Of a DNA stretch of 64,000 nucleotides, positions 49,417 through 58,184 are shown one piece after another. A program made the translations under genes and the position numbers. Positions within the stretch are counted from its first letter, which is position 1, and every line of letters starts with the position of its first letter. Origin of the DNA: Paenibacillus sp. (GTDB lineage Bacteria > Bacillota > Bacilli > Paenibacillales > YIM-B00363); NCBI RefSeq assembly GCF_035645195.1, contig NZ_DASQNA010000038.1, positions 62,001 to 126,000 on the forward strand, given 5' to 3'. A model generated the notes under the pieces. It had not been told where the DNA came from and did no database searches. It was given only the letters and a program-made list of their open reading frames with translations.

Positions 49417-51774
49417 GTGAAAATGGCAAAACGTTGGACGATGTACGCAATTATTTTTACCATGTTGTTCAGCATGTTCGGGGGGACGGCGTTCGGCGCA
49501 TCGACCCGTTTCGCCTTGGTTACGGAGGTTGCCGGCACGGTCAAAGTGACGAAAGCCGGAGGCACCAAAGAAATGCGCGCCTTCACGGGCATGGGTCTGA
49601 ACGAAGGCGACAAAGTGAAGGTCGAGAAAGGCAGCAGCCTCACCCTGAAAGTGGCGGATACCGAGGACGAGGTCGTGCTCGGGGAAAATTGGAACGGAAC
49701 GCTCTCGAAGCTTAAAGCGAACGCGGGCGGCGGCACCGAAACCGCTCTGAAAACATGGACGGGCTCCATGTACAATAAAGTCGAGAAAATGGCGGGTTCC
49801 AGCACTGCTTATCGCGTCGAAACGCCGACCGCGGTGATGGGCGTGCGGGGGACGCACTTTATCCTTACCATCGACCCGATCACCGGCCTGCCGACCTTGA
49901 TCGTCGCCGCGGGCCGAGTGGCGGCGGCGCCGACGGACGGACGGGAACCGACGTTGGTGCTGCCGGCGCAGCAAGTCGTCGTTTATCCGGAAGTCGATAC
50001 GGACGCCGGGATCGGCTTCATCGATCCGAGCGCATTCGTCAAGAATGCCGACGACGAAGTCATCGCGAAGATGTTGTTGAACAAACAGCAGATCGACGAG
50101 GAAAACCGCGAGCTCCTCGGCACGCTCTCCCAAACCGGAGATCTCGGGGAATCCACGTTGAATTTGTCGGAACAAGAAACGCTCGATCGGTACAGGCAGA
50201 ACGTTGATAATGCGCTCTATGCGGTCCTGCGAAGCAGTATGGAATCCGGCGTGATCAACGAGGAAGAAGCCGCCAGGATCGTGGAAACGGCGAACCAATT
50301 GATCCAGGATTCGCAGCGGCAATACGACTTGAACAATCCGGCGCCGGTCATCGACCGCACCGCGGGGGTAAGCCCAGCGGAAGAGGAACGGCGCCGGCAG
50401 GCGCTGCAGCAAGCGCAGCAGCAGGCTCAGCAGAAGCAGCAGCAGAAGCAGGAGACCCAGCAGCAAATTCAACAGCAAGCCCCTGCGGTCATTCAGCAAG
50501 TCCAAGCGAAACAACAGCAGCAAGTGCAGCAAAATCAGCAAGCCGCCGAAACCCGGACGCAGGAAGCGATCAACCGGTACCTGCAGACGCTTGCCCCGGA
50601 TCAGCAGCAACAAGTGCAGCAGCGAGTGCAGCAGCGTCAAAATGAGCAAATCCAGCAGGAGCAAAAACGCGACACGACGACACAGCAGCCGACGACCGGC
50701 GCGGGAACCGGCGGCGGAGCCGCGGAGCGCCTTGCGACCACGACGACGGTGACGTCGACGAAATCGACGATCAAGCGGGGCGAAGCGGTCGTTCTGCGGG
50801 CGTCGGTGGCCGTCACCGGCGGTTCGCCGGTGACGACGGGCACGGTAACGTTCCGCCGCGGCACGACGACGATCGGCACCGCGGCGTTGAACGCATCCGG
50901 CGTGGCGCAGCTCGATGTGACGAACGCGCTCAGCCGGCAGCATTTGGCGATCGGCAGCAATGCAATCAGCGCGATTTACGCGGGATCCGATACGCTGCAG
51001 TCGAGCACGTCGTTCTCGATCGCGGTGAACGTCGAGAAGGCGGCGACGACGGTCGCGCTGAACGGGCCGACGGAGTCGACGATCGACAACCCGCTTCGCT
51101 TCTCCGCGCAGGTTTCCGTCCAATCGCCGGGAAGCGGCGCGCCGAACGGTACGGTGCAGCTGTACGAAGGAACGACGCTGCTCCAAACGAAGACCGTGGG
51201 ATCGAACGGCGCCGTAGAATTCGACGAATTCAAATCGACGGGGCCGGCCGGAACGAAAACATACCGAGCGGTATACTCCGGCAGCGACGAGTATACGGGA
51301 TCGGAAGATTCCAAATCCCACACGGTTAAGAACGCGGATCCGGGCACGCCGAAGGTCACCATCGCGAAATCGGCATCCGGCGCGGGAACGTTCACGCTGC
51401 AGGTGAAGCTCGACAATTTCACGGCTAAGCGGATTTACGGCATGCAGCTGCACTTCCTGAGCGATCAGAACGTCATGTATCAAGCGCCGGGCGCGGGGGC
51501 GAACGGTACATATTATGAAGAAACGATCTTCCAACAGCCGAACTATACGGCGGAGATGATTAAGAAGCAGGACGGCACCGTAAGCGGCGCGCCGAAGCGC
51601 GAGACGATTTACGCGCTGTCGCTGTTCGGCTCGGCGAGCGCGGTTTCCGCGGACGGCGACGCCGCGGCCGTCACGATCCCGTTCGCGTACACGGGAACCG
51701 GCGAGATCAGCCTCGTCTATGCGCAGTTCGTAGACGAGAACGGCGAAACGATCGCGGTTGCGGATTACAATTAA
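49417..51774 (+). CDS. Large exported FecR/Ig-like/cohesin-like surface protein
   Basis: This 785-residue protein has a signal peptide (about 1-29, ending in TAFGA) and a FecR-type domain (about 35-165) with VTEVAGTVKVTKAGGTKEMR, LNEGDKVKVEKGSSLTLKV and TPTAVMGVRGTHF. A helical segment follows, then a Gln-rich coiled coil (about 320-420). Two Ig-like domains of the Big_3_5 type occupy about 440-620 (TVTFRRGTTTIGTAALNASG and TVQLYEGTTLLQTKTVGSNG), each with NAIYAGSD or AVYSGSDEY endings. The C-terminal 150 residues resemble a cohesin or calcium-binding beta-sandwich. The GTG at 49417 has GGGAGGA 6 bases upstream. It probably acts at the cell surface with the next gene; no wall-anchoring motif is seen. 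Confidence 0.82.
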   Translation: MKMAKRWTMYAIIFTMLFSMFGGTAFGASTRFALVTEVAGTVKVTKAGGTKEMRAFTGMGLNEGDKVKVEKGSSLTLKVADTEDEVVLGENWNGTLSKLKANAGGGTETALKTWTGSMYNKVEKMAGSSTAYRVETPTAVMGVRGTHFILTIDPITGLPTLIVAAGRVAAAPTDGREPTLVLPAQQVVVYPEVDTDAGIGFIDPSAFVKNADDEVIAKMLLNKQQIDEENRELLGTLSQTGDLGESTLNLSEQETLDRYRQNVDNALYAVLRSSMESGVINEEEAARIVETANQLIQDSQRQYDLNNPAPVIDRTAGVSPAEEERRRQALQQAQQQAQQKQQQKQETQQQIQQQAPAVIQQVQAKQQQQVQQNQQAAETRTQEAINRYLQTLAPDQQQQVQQRVQQRQNEQIQQEQKRDTTTQQPTTGAGTGGGAAERLATTTTVTSTKSTIKRGEAVVLRASVAVTGGSPVTTGTVTFRRGTTTIGTAALNASGVAQLDVTNALSRQHLAIGSNAISAIYAGSDTLQSSTSFSIAVNVEKAATTVALNGPTESTIDNPLRFSAQVSVQSPGSGAPNGTVQLYEGTTLLQTKTVGSNGAVEFDEFKSTGPAGTKTYRAVYSGSDEYTGSEDSKSHTVKNADPGTPKVTIAKSASGAGTFTLQVKLDNFTAKRIYGMQLHFLSDQNVMYQAPGAGANGTYYEETIFQQPNYTAEMIKKQDGTVSGAPKRETIYALSLFGSASAVSADGDAAAVTIPFAYTGTGEISLVYAQFVDENGETIAVADYN

Positions 51775-51802
51775 TTCACTAGAACCCGACAAAGGAGTTC
51801 CT

Positions 51803-53365
51803 ATGAAAACTTTACGAACGATTGGCATCGGCGGCTTGGCGGCAGCGCTCTTGTTCGGGGGAGCCGCTTCCGCAAGCGCGGCCATCTACTCGCCTGAAGG
51901 CCGCCCCTTGATCGAGACGTCCGACCTTGCCGGCTCCGGCGAATACGACGAATGGAACGGCGCAGCCGCGGAAGCGTCGTTCCGTCACCCGGCATCCGTA
52001 GCGGTCCTGAGCGACGGAACGGTGCTCGTCGCCGATACGGGCAACCATCGCATCCGGAAAATCGCAGGCGGCGAAGTGTCCGTCTTCGCCGGGACGGAAG
52101 TGTCCGTCCTGTTCGACGACGCCGGCCTGCCGACCGGCGCGCTGGAGGACGGCAGCAGCGAGCTCAGCTTCTTCTGGAGTCCGTCCGGGCTGGACGTCGA
52201 CGCGAGGGGCAACGTATACGTCGCGGACAAGGACAACCACGCGATCCGCAAAATCGCGCGGGACGGTACCGTCTCGACGATCGCCGGCAACGGCGTCTTC
52301 GGCTTCCAAGACGGCTCCGGCGCGGAAGCGGCGTTCTACGCGCCTTCCGACGTGGCGGTCGCGAAGGACGGCACCGTGTACATAGCGGACACGCTGAACC
52401 ACGTGATCCGCAAAATCGCTCCGAACGGCGCGGTCACAACGTTGACCAAAGCGTCCGATCGCGTCGTCCAGCCGATCGAAGGCCTCATCGAGGATAGCGG
52501 CGATTTCGCGGACGGTCCGATCGGGGAAGCGCTTTTCAACGAGCCGTCCGGACTCGCTCTGGACGCCAAGGGCAATTTGTTCGTCAGCGACACCGGCAAC
52601 CAGCGCATCCGCTATATCGATTTCGCGGCGGGCACGGTGACGACGGTGGCGGGCGGCGGCGCGTACGAGGATAACGCGTTGTACGCGGAAGGGTTTTACG
52701 TGGACGGCCCGGCCGCGGAGGCTCGCTTCTTCAGCCCGAAGGGGCTGGCGGTCGACGCGGAGGGCGGTTTGTATATCGCAGACAGCTTGAACCACAGCAT
52801 CCGATACTTGAAGGACGGCAATGTCGTGACGGTCGTCGGCAATGCGGCGGGCGATTACGGCAAAGCGAACGGCGTCGACGAACGGGCGCAGCTCGATCGT
52901 CCGACCGATGTCGCAATCGCTGCGGACGGCAGCTTGATCGTCGCCGACACGCTGAACGGCAAAATTCGCAAAGTAGAATTCTACGCGTTGCCGGCCGGTT
53001 GGACGAACAGCGGCTCGATTCGCGTGCTGTATAATAATGACGAGATTTCGTTCGACGCGCGTCCGGAAATTCGTTCGAACCGGACGATGGTGCCGGTTCG
53101 CGCGATCGCCGAAGCGATGGGCTATGACGTCGAGTTTCAGGGCAACGACATCGTGCTGTCGGGGCCTTCCGGCGACATCAAGCTGACGCTTGGCATACAG
53201 GAAGTGTCGAAGACGGCGAACGGCGCGACGGAGACGACGTCGATCGATGCCGCGCCGTACGTGTCGGGAAGTCGAACCTATGTGCCGATTCGCTTCTTCG
53301 CGGAGCAAATCGGCGTGGACGTCGATTGGCACGGCCCGACGACGACCGTCATCCTGCGCGACTAA
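51803..53365 (+). CDS. Exported NHL-repeat protein with a copper amine oxidase N-terminal-like domain
   Basis: This 520-residue protein has a signal peptide (about 1-27), then five to six NHL beta-propeller blades (about 45-385), each with a pattern such as LVADTGNHRIRKIAGG or VYVADKDNHAIRKIARDGTV. The final 120 residues (SIRVLYNNDEISFDARPEIR) are a copper_amine_oxidN1 domain, a non-catalytic wall or surface module common in Paenibacillaceae. AAAGGAG precedes the ATG at 51803, and only 28 bases separate it from the FecR-type gene, so they form an operon. The propeller probably binds protein or glycan. Confidence 0.88.
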   Translation: MKTLRTIGIGGLAAALLFGGAASASAAIYSPEGRPLIETSDLAGSGEYDEWNGAAAEASFRHPASVAVLSDGTVLVADTGNHRIRKIAGGEVSVFAGTEVSVLFDDAGLPTGALEDGSSELSFFWSPSGLDVDARGNVYVADKDNHAIRKIARDGTVSTIAGNGVFGFQDGSGAEAAFYAPSDVAVAKDGTVYIADTLNHVIRKIAPNGAVTTLTKASDRVVQPIEGLIEDSGDFADGPIGEALFNEPSGLALDAKGNLFVSDTGNQRIRYIDFAAGTVTTVAGGGAYEDNALYAEGFYVDGPAAEARFFSPKGLAVDAEGGLYIADSLNHSIRYLKDGNVVTVVGNAAGDYGKANGVDERAQLDRPTDVAIAADGSLIVADTLNGKIRKVEFYALPAGWTNSGSIRVLYNNDEISFDARPEIRSNRTMVPVRAIAEAMGYDVEFQGNDIVLSGPSGDIKLTLGIQEVSKTANGATETTSIDAAPYVSGSRTYVPIRFFAEQIGVDVDWHGPTTTVILRD

Positions 53366-53381
53366 CGCTGCGCAGCAACAA

Positions 53382-53423
53382 CGAAGGACCGCCCTCTCCA
53401 CCGCGCGTGGGGGCGGTCCTTCG
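53382..53423 (+). terminator. Terminator of the surface-protein operon
   Basis: CGAAGGACCGCCC (53382-53394) is the perfect complement of GGGCGGTCCTTCG (53411-53423); the T run is minimal. Confidence 0.7.
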
Positions 53424-53450
53424 CCGTTTCTAGCATGATCTGCAAAATGA

Positions 53451-53485
53451 AAAGGGGCAGCCGCATGAGTTCGGCCAGCCCCTTC
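53451..53485 (-). terminator. Terminator of the 46-residue membrane protein gene
   Basis: On the minus strand GAAGGGGC (53485-53478) pairs with GCCCCTTT (53458-53451) with inner GGC/GCC pairing, and T-rich sequence follows. Confidence 0.7.
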
Positions 53486-53509
53486 GATATGATTGCATTT
53501 CGGAACGCA

Positions 53510-53650
53510 TTAATTGTTGACGAATACGACCAAGGCGATCAGCGCGATCACCACAACGCCGAGCGAAATGCCTACGATTTTGAGCGCCTTCGGATTGCCA
53601 TCGTCCTTCTGCGGCTTCCGCAGCGGCTGATGCGTTTTGAATTTAGCCAT
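53510..53650 (-). CDS. Tiny single-pass membrane protein, 46 residues
   Basis: The peptide begins MAKFKTHQPLRKPQKDDGNP and ends in a hydrophobic helix of about 22 residues (IVGISLGVVVIALIALVVFV) followed by NN. The ATG at 53650 has AGGGGAGA about 7 bases upstream, and the gene is followed by its own terminator on the minus strand. The basic N-terminus would remain in the cytoplasm. Proteins of this form are common in Bacillales, but no function is known. Confidence 0.7.
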   Translation of the reverse strand: MAKFKTHQPLRKPQKDDGNPKALKIVGISLGVVVIALIALVVFVNN

Positions 53651-53814
53651 ATGCCGTCTCCCCTTCGAATCATGAGAACTCCATCACACTTAATTCCATT
53701 GTAATCGGTTTCCTGGGCCTTTTCAACGCGGAACCGCGCCTCGCGCTTTCTTTTTGTTGGAAAACCTTTTACACTAGGGGAGATAGAGAAACGCTGAAAG
53801 CGGGTTGTACTTCC

Positions 53815-54900
53815 ATGATGTATTCAATGCTCAAATCCATATTATTCCGCATGGACCCCGAACGGGCGCATCACCTTACGATCGACGCGCTGTCCGCCGC
53901 CCAGCGGGTGCCGGGCGCGCTTGCCGCGCTGCGGGCGATGTACGGCGTGCCGGAGCACGCCGAGCTTGCAACGACGCTGTGGGGACTGCGGTTCCCGCAT
54001 CCGATCGGGCTGTCGGCGGGGCTCGACAAGAACGGCGCGGCGGCGGAAGCGTTCGCGGCCGTCGGCTTCGGCTTCGTAGAGGTCGGCACCGTCACGCCGA
54101 AGGCGCAGCCGGGCAACGAACTGCCGCGACTGTTCCGGCTGAAGGAACACGAGGCGCTCATCAACCGGATGGGCTTCAACAACGCGGGCGCGGAAGCGAT
54201 GGCGGACAGTTTGTCGCGATGTCGTCTGCCGGTGCCGCTGTTTATCAATATCGGCAAGAACAAAACGACGCCGAACGAAATCGCGGCGGAAGACTACGTC
54301 AGCAACTTGAACACGCTGTACGACTATGGACAAGCGTTCGTCGTCAACGTCAGCTCGCCGAATACGCCGGGGCTGCGCAACCTCCAGCAAGGGGACGAGA
54401 TGCGCGCGCTGCTCGGCGAGGTAACCGCGGCTCGCGACGCGCTGGCGGCGAAGGCCGGCGGCGTTAACAAGCCGGTGCTCGTGAAAATCGCGCCCGACCT
54501 GACGGACGAGCAGCTCGCCGACACGGTCGCGGCGGTCGCGCTCTCCGGCGTGGACGGAATCGTCGCGACGAATACGACGCTGTCGCGGGACGGCATCCGC
54601 CACCCGCATGCCGGGGAAGCGGGCGGCCTTAGCGGGAAGCCGCTCAAACAGCGGTCGACCGAGGTCATTCGGGACGTATACCGGGCCACCGGCGGCGAAC
54701 TGCCGATCATCGGCACGGGCGGCATTTTTACGGCGCACGACGCATATGAAAAGATACGGGCCGGCGCCTCCCTCGTACAGGTGTACACGGCGCTCATATA
54801 CGAAGGGCCCGGTTTGGTGCGCCGATTGGCCGAGGGCGTGCGCAGCCGCGCGCTGGCGGACGGGTTCCGCAGCGTCGCCGAAGCGGTAGGCAAATCATAG
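53815..54900 (+). CDS. pyrD: Dihydroorotate dehydrogenase (quinone), class 2
   Basis: This 361-residue enzyme oxidises dihydroorotate to orotate in pyrimidine synthesis. It has the N-terminal amphipathic helices of class 2 (MLKSILFRMDPERAHHLTID), which dip into the membrane to reach quinone. The FMN barrel has LSAGLDKNGAAAEAF, the catalytic serine in FVVNVSSPNTPGLR, and IIGTGGIFTAHDAYEKI. Most Firmicutes use the class 1B PyrD/PyrK enzyme; none is next to it here. The ribosome site is weak, and ATG 53818 is an alternative. It is followed by relQ at a 42-base distance. Confidence 0.93.
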   Translation: MMYSMLKSILFRMDPERAHHLTIDALSAAQRVPGALAALRAMYGVPEHAELATTLWGLRFPHPIGLSAGLDKNGAAAEAFAAVGFGFVEVGTVTPKAQPGNELPRLFRLKEHEALINRMGFNNAGAEAMADSLSRCRLPVPLFINIGKNKTTPNEIAAEDYVSNLNTLYDYGQAFVVNVSSPNTPGLRNLQQGDEMRALLGEVTAARDALAAKAGGVNKPVLVKIAPDLTDEQLADTVAAVALSGVDGIVATNTTLSRDGIRHPHAGEAGGLSGKPLKQRSTEVIRDVYRATGGELPIIGTGGIFTAHDAYEKIRAGASLVQVYTALIYEGPGLVRRLAEGVRSRALADGFRSVAEAVGKS

Positions 54901-54942
54901 AGAGGCGCGCCCAGCGCCGTCGCGGAGATGGAGGTGCAGCGG

Positions 54943-55749
54943 ATGGACGGAAGAGACTGGGGGAAATTCCTCGTTCCATACGAGCAAGCGGTGGAAGAGC
55001 TGAAAGTGAAACTGAAGTCGATGCGCGTGGAAATGAAGAAACGGGAGGAATATTCGCCGATCGAATTTGTGACCGGCCGGGTGAAACGGGTGTCCAGCAT
55101 TCTCGAAAAAGCGAAGCGGCTGAACGTCCCGATGGAGAAGCTCGAGGAAGGCATCGAAGACATCGCGGGCATCCGGATCATGTGCCAATTCGTCGCGGAT
55201 ATCGAGCAGATGGCGGATCTCATCCGCGCGCGCAAAGATATGAAGGTGCTGTACGAGAAAGACTACATACGCAACAATAAACCGAGCGGATACCGAAGCT
55301 ACCACATCATCGTGGAGTACCCGGTGCAGACGGCGCTCGGCATGAAGGTGATCCTGGCGGAAATTCAGCTTCGGACGCTCGCGATGAATTTCTGGGCGAC
55401 GATCGAGCATTCGCTGAGCTACAAGTTCCAAGGCAACTTGCCGGAGCATATCCGGGATCGGCTGTCGAAGGCGGCGGAAGCCGCATTCCGGCTCGACGAG
55501 GAGATGTCGCAAATCCGATCCGAAATCGTCGAAGCGCAAAAATTGTTCGAAAATCAGTCCGCGCTGATCAGCCAAGTGCTGAACGACATTCAACAGCTGT
55601 ACTTCTATAACCGCGCGAAGGAAGCGCAGCAATTCCAAAACCGGTTCAGCGAGCTGTGGGGCGGGAAGGACGACCCGTGGAGCCTTCGGGAGCTGTCCGA
55701 ACAAATCCAAGCGGCGCTGCTGCTCGCCCGGAAGGAACATATGTCGTGA
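54943..55749 (+). CDS. relQ: Small alarmone synthetase RelQ (YjbM-type)
   Basis: This 268-residue GTP/GDP pyrophosphokinase makes (p)ppGpp. The domain starts KFLVPYEQAVEELKVKLKSM, then SPIEFVTGRVKRVSSILEKA, DIAGIRIMCQF, SGYRSYHIIVEY and RTLAMNFWATIEHSLSYK, closely matching B. subtilis YjbM (211 residues). A C-terminal extension of about 60 residues (from NQSALISQVLNDIQ) is longer than in YjbM. No hydrolase domain is present. The ATG at 54943 has GGAGGTG 6 bases upstream; ATG 54928 overlaps that site. The stop overlaps the DUF309 start by four bases. Confidence 0.93.
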   Translation: MDGRDWGKFLVPYEQAVEELKVKLKSMRVEMKKREEYSPIEFVTGRVKRVSSILEKAKRLNVPMEKLEEGIEDIAGIRIMCQFVADIEQMADLIRARKDMKVLYEKDYIRNNKPSGYRSYHIIVEYPVQTALGMKVILAEIQLRTLAMNFWATIEHSLSYKFQGNLPEHIRDRLSKAAEAAFRLDEEMSQIRSEIVEAQKLFENQSALISQVLNDIQQLYFYNRAKEAQQFQNRFSELWGGKDDPWSLRELSEQIQAALLLARKEHMS

Positions 55750-56162
55750 CGGAAAGCCGCTACGATCCGTTGTATGTCGCCTTCCTCGCCTATTTCAACC
55801 GGGAGCGGGATTATTTCGAATGCCACGAGGTGATGGAGCAGCTGTGGCTCGAGGAAGGGCGGGACCCGCTCTACCAAGGGCTGCTGCAGGTCGCGGTGGG
55901 GCTGTACCATCATCGGAACGGCAACATCGACGGAGGCGTTAAGCTGTTGTCCGCGGCGGCGGCGAAGCTGGCGGGGCGCGAGAGCGTCACGCTCGGCATC
56001 CGGCTGGACAAGCTGATGGCGGACGTCGAGCGGCATTTGGCGGGCCTCATGCGTCACGCGGAGAAGCCGTACCCGTTCCGAGACCTCGATATCGAGATCG
56101 TCGATCCTCTGCTCTCCGCCGCGGTCGACGCCTTCGTTCCGGATGAAGCGGAGCACGCATAA
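55746..56162 (+). CDS. DUF309 family protein
   Basis: This 138-residue helical protein carries the DUF309 signature FLAYFNRERDYFECHEVMEQ followed by LWLEEGRDPLYQGLLQ and VGLYHHRNGN. The conserved His and Glu suggest a metal or ligand site, but the function is unknown. The GTG start overlaps the relQ stop (GTGA), so its translation depends on relQ. A bidirectional terminator follows. Confidence 0.85.
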   Translation: MTESRYDPLYVAFLAYFNRERDYFECHEVMEQLWLEEGRDPLYQGLLQVAVGLYHHRNGNIDGGVKLLSAAAAKLAGRESVTLGIRLDKLMADVERHLAGLMRHAEKPYPFRDLDIEIVDPLLSAAVDAFVPDEAEHA

Positions 56163-56167
56163 CAGAC

Positions 56168-56206
56168 AAGCCCCGATCCCCCGCGCAAGCGGGAAGATCG
56201 GGGCTT
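56168..56206. terminator. Bidirectional terminator
   Basis: AAGCCCCGATC (56168-56178) is the exact complement of GATCGGGGCTT (56196-56206), with CCCGC/GCGGG pairing inside. It separates the DUF309 and PCYCGC genes. Confidence 0.85.
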
Positions 56207-56212
56207 AAAGCG

Positions 56213-56704
56213 TTACGAAGCCGCGGCCGCGCCTCCGTACGTCGTATCGATATGATGCCGGATCTCGTCGACGGACTTGCCTTCGTCCGCCAGCTTGACC
56301 GCGTCGCGCAGCTCCATCAAGCAGATGCCGCAGTTCGCGCCGTGGTCGGTCCAATGGACCCCATCGTCGTCGACGCCGGCGATGAAGCAGCGGTACAGCG
56401 AATCGTGCGGATCGTTATATTCCATGCAGCCGCAGTAGCAGTTCAGCTCTTTCAAAATGTCCGCATGTTCATACACTTGCGAGTAAAACGTCTTCGTCGC
56501 GTCCGTGTAGTCCTTAAGGAACGAAGGAAGGACGTCCGGACCGGACGTCGTTTCGAAATTGTCCGGCAAACCGTGCGCCGCATGATCGGCGTGCTCATCG
56601 CTTTGGGTCGAGGCGCAGCCGCTAAGCGCAAGGAACAGGAGCAGCCCGAGCGCCGCGACCGAGAACAGTCTCGACCGGCCGAACGGCAGCAGGAGCCGCG
56701 TCAT
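56213..56704 (-). CDS. PCYCGC-type lipoprotein
   Basis: This 163-residue lipoprotein has the lipobox LSGC with C30 lipid-modified and a His/Asp-rich tether (DEHADHAAHG). The conserved domain reads LKELNCYCGCMEYNDPHDSL, then RCFI and GANCGICLMELRDAVKLADE, giving at least six cysteines. The family motif is normally PCYCGC; here the first residue is Asn. The cysteine pattern suggests metal binding or a redox role outside the membrane. The start overlaps the stop of the thioredoxin-like gene in ATGA, so they act together. Confidence 0.82.
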   Translation of the reverse strand: MTRLLLPFGRSRLFSVAALGLLLFLALSGCASTQSDEHADHAAHGLPDNFETTSGPDVLPSFLKDYTDATKTFYSQVYEHADILKELNCYCGCMEYNDPHDSLYRCFIAGVDDDGVHWTDHGANCGICLMELRDAVKLADEGKSVDEIRHHIDTTYGGAAAAS

Positions 56705-57261
56705 GATGCGTTCGCTCCTCCCTTATTCCGCTCGAAGAAGTCGATGAACGTCTGTTCCGTATTGATCGCGCTGCCTTCGACGAGACCGCCTTCGATGCGC
56801 TCCTTCTCGACGCCGTTCTCGTAGTATACCAGCGTAGGCGTGTAGACGATGCCGTAGGTGTCAAACCCGTCTCTGTAGACGTCGAGGTTGAACTGTGCGA
56901 CGTCGACGCCCTGCGCATCGATGATCGGATTGAGCTTCGGCGTCGTCTCCATGCAATACGGGCATGTGGAAGAGAAATAATACACGAAGAACGATTCCTT
57001 ATCCGCGATTTTCCGGTCGAGCTCGTCCGGCAAAATAATGTTCTGATAGTTCGGGTTGTCCAAAAGCTTGACCGTCTCCGGAGACAACTGGGATGTCGGG
57101 ATGCCGTAGACGTTGTCGCTGCTGGCTTTGTTCGCTTGCTGATTGACGACGACGAGCGCGACGATCAGCGCGGCGAAAATAGAGAAATAAAAGATCAATT
57201 TGCGGGACACGGATTTTTTCGTGCCGCGGGCGCCGCGGGAGGCCGCCGCTTTTTTACTCAT
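56701..57261 (-). CDS. Membrane-anchored thioredoxin-like protein
   Basis: This 186-residue protein has a basic N-terminus, a single membrane helix (about residues 21-41) and an extracytoplasmic thioredoxin fold. The active site is YYFSSTCPYCMETTPKL (C-P-Y-C) and the cis-proline strand is YGIVYTPTLVYYENG. It could reduce or oxidise the cysteines of the coupled PCYCGC lipoprotein. The ATG at 57261 has AGGTGGGG 6 bases upstream. Confidence 0.85.
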   Translation of the reverse strand: MSKKAAASRGARGTKKSVSRKLIFYFSIFAALIVALVVVNQQANKASSDNVYGIPTSQLSPETVKLLDNPNYQNIILPDELDRKIADKESFFVYYFSSTCPYCMETTPKLNPIIDAQGVDVAQFNLDVYRDGFDTYGIVYTPTLVYYENGVEKERIEGGLVEGSAINTEQTFIDFFERNKGGANAS

Positions 57262-57370
57262 GAAATTCCCCACCTCGTTTGGTAGTTTAAATTTGAATTT
57301 ATTATACTATAATCCGGGACGGACCACTAATGACGGTTCGTTGAACGGGCGAAGGAGCGGATGCCGAGCC

Positions 57371-58138
57371 ATGGGCGCGAAGCAACGATTGGATAAACTG
57401 CTTGGCCACCTCGGGTACGGAACGAGGAGCGAAATCAAGAAATTCGTCAAGGACGGAAGAGTCTTCGTCAACGGTCAGCGCGCGAAGGACAGCGGCATGC
57501 AGATCGACCCGGAGCGGGATACGGTCGCGTTCGACGAGAAGACGGTGCAGTACCGCGAATTCGTGTATATTATGCTGCATAAACCGGCAGGCGTCGTCTC
57601 CGCGACGGAGGACACGCGGGACCGCACCGTCGTCGATCTGCTGTCCGCGGAACACGCGGCGTTCAAGCCCTTCCCCGTCGGACGGCTGGACAAGGATACG
57701 GAAGGGCTGCTGCTGCTGACGAACGACGGCCAGCTCGCGCACAAGCTGCTGTCCCCCAAGAAGCATGTGCCGAAGACGTATTACGCCGACATCGCGGGGC
57801 TCGTGACGGAGGCGGACGGCGAAGCGTTCGCGCGCGGCGTCGAGCTGGACGACGGCTACGTGACGCTGCCCGCGAAGCTGCGCATCTTGGAGGCGGAGCC
57901 GAACGGGGAGGGGGGAGCGCGTTCGCGCATCGAGCTGACGATCGTCGAAGGCAAGTTTCATCAAGTGAAGCGGATGTTCGAGGCGGTCGGCAAGAAGGTG
58001 ACGTACTTGAAGCGGCTCTCGATGGGAAGCCTCGTCCTCGACGAATCGCTGCCGAAGGGCGCTTCGCGCGAACTGACGGAAGCCGAGCTGGAATCGCTCC
58101 GAATGGCCCCGGGGGAAACCGGACAACCTAAAAAATGA
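57371..58138 (+). CDS. RsuA/RluB/E/F family pseudouridine synthase
   Basis: This 255-residue enzyme has an S4 RNA-binding domain at about 5-50 (QRLDKLLGHLGYGTRSEIKK) and a catalytic domain with the essential Asp in FPVGRLDKDTEGLLLLTNDG, plus YIMLHKPAGVVSATED and EGKFHQVKRMFEAVGKKVTY. The single S4 domain and the motif spelling fit RsuA (16S rRNA position 516) as much as RluB, so no symbol is given. The ATG at 57371 is about 11 bases from GAAGGAG. Confidence 0.9.
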   Translation: MGAKQRLDKLLGHLGYGTRSEIKKFVKDGRVFVNGQRAKDSGMQIDPERDTVAFDEKTVQYREFVYIMLHKPAGVVSATEDTRDRTVVDLLSAEHAAFKPFPVGRLDKDTEGLLLLTNDGQLAHKLLSPKKHVPKTYYADIAGLVTEADGEAFARGVELDDGYVTLPAKLRILEAEPNGEGGARSRIELTIVEGKFHQVKRMFEAVGKKVTYLKRLSMGSLVLDESLPKGASRELTEAELESLRMAPGETGQPKK

Positions 58139-58184
58139 ATGTTTAGGGTGCCCTAAACCAATCAAACCCCCGGAGGGATGCGCC

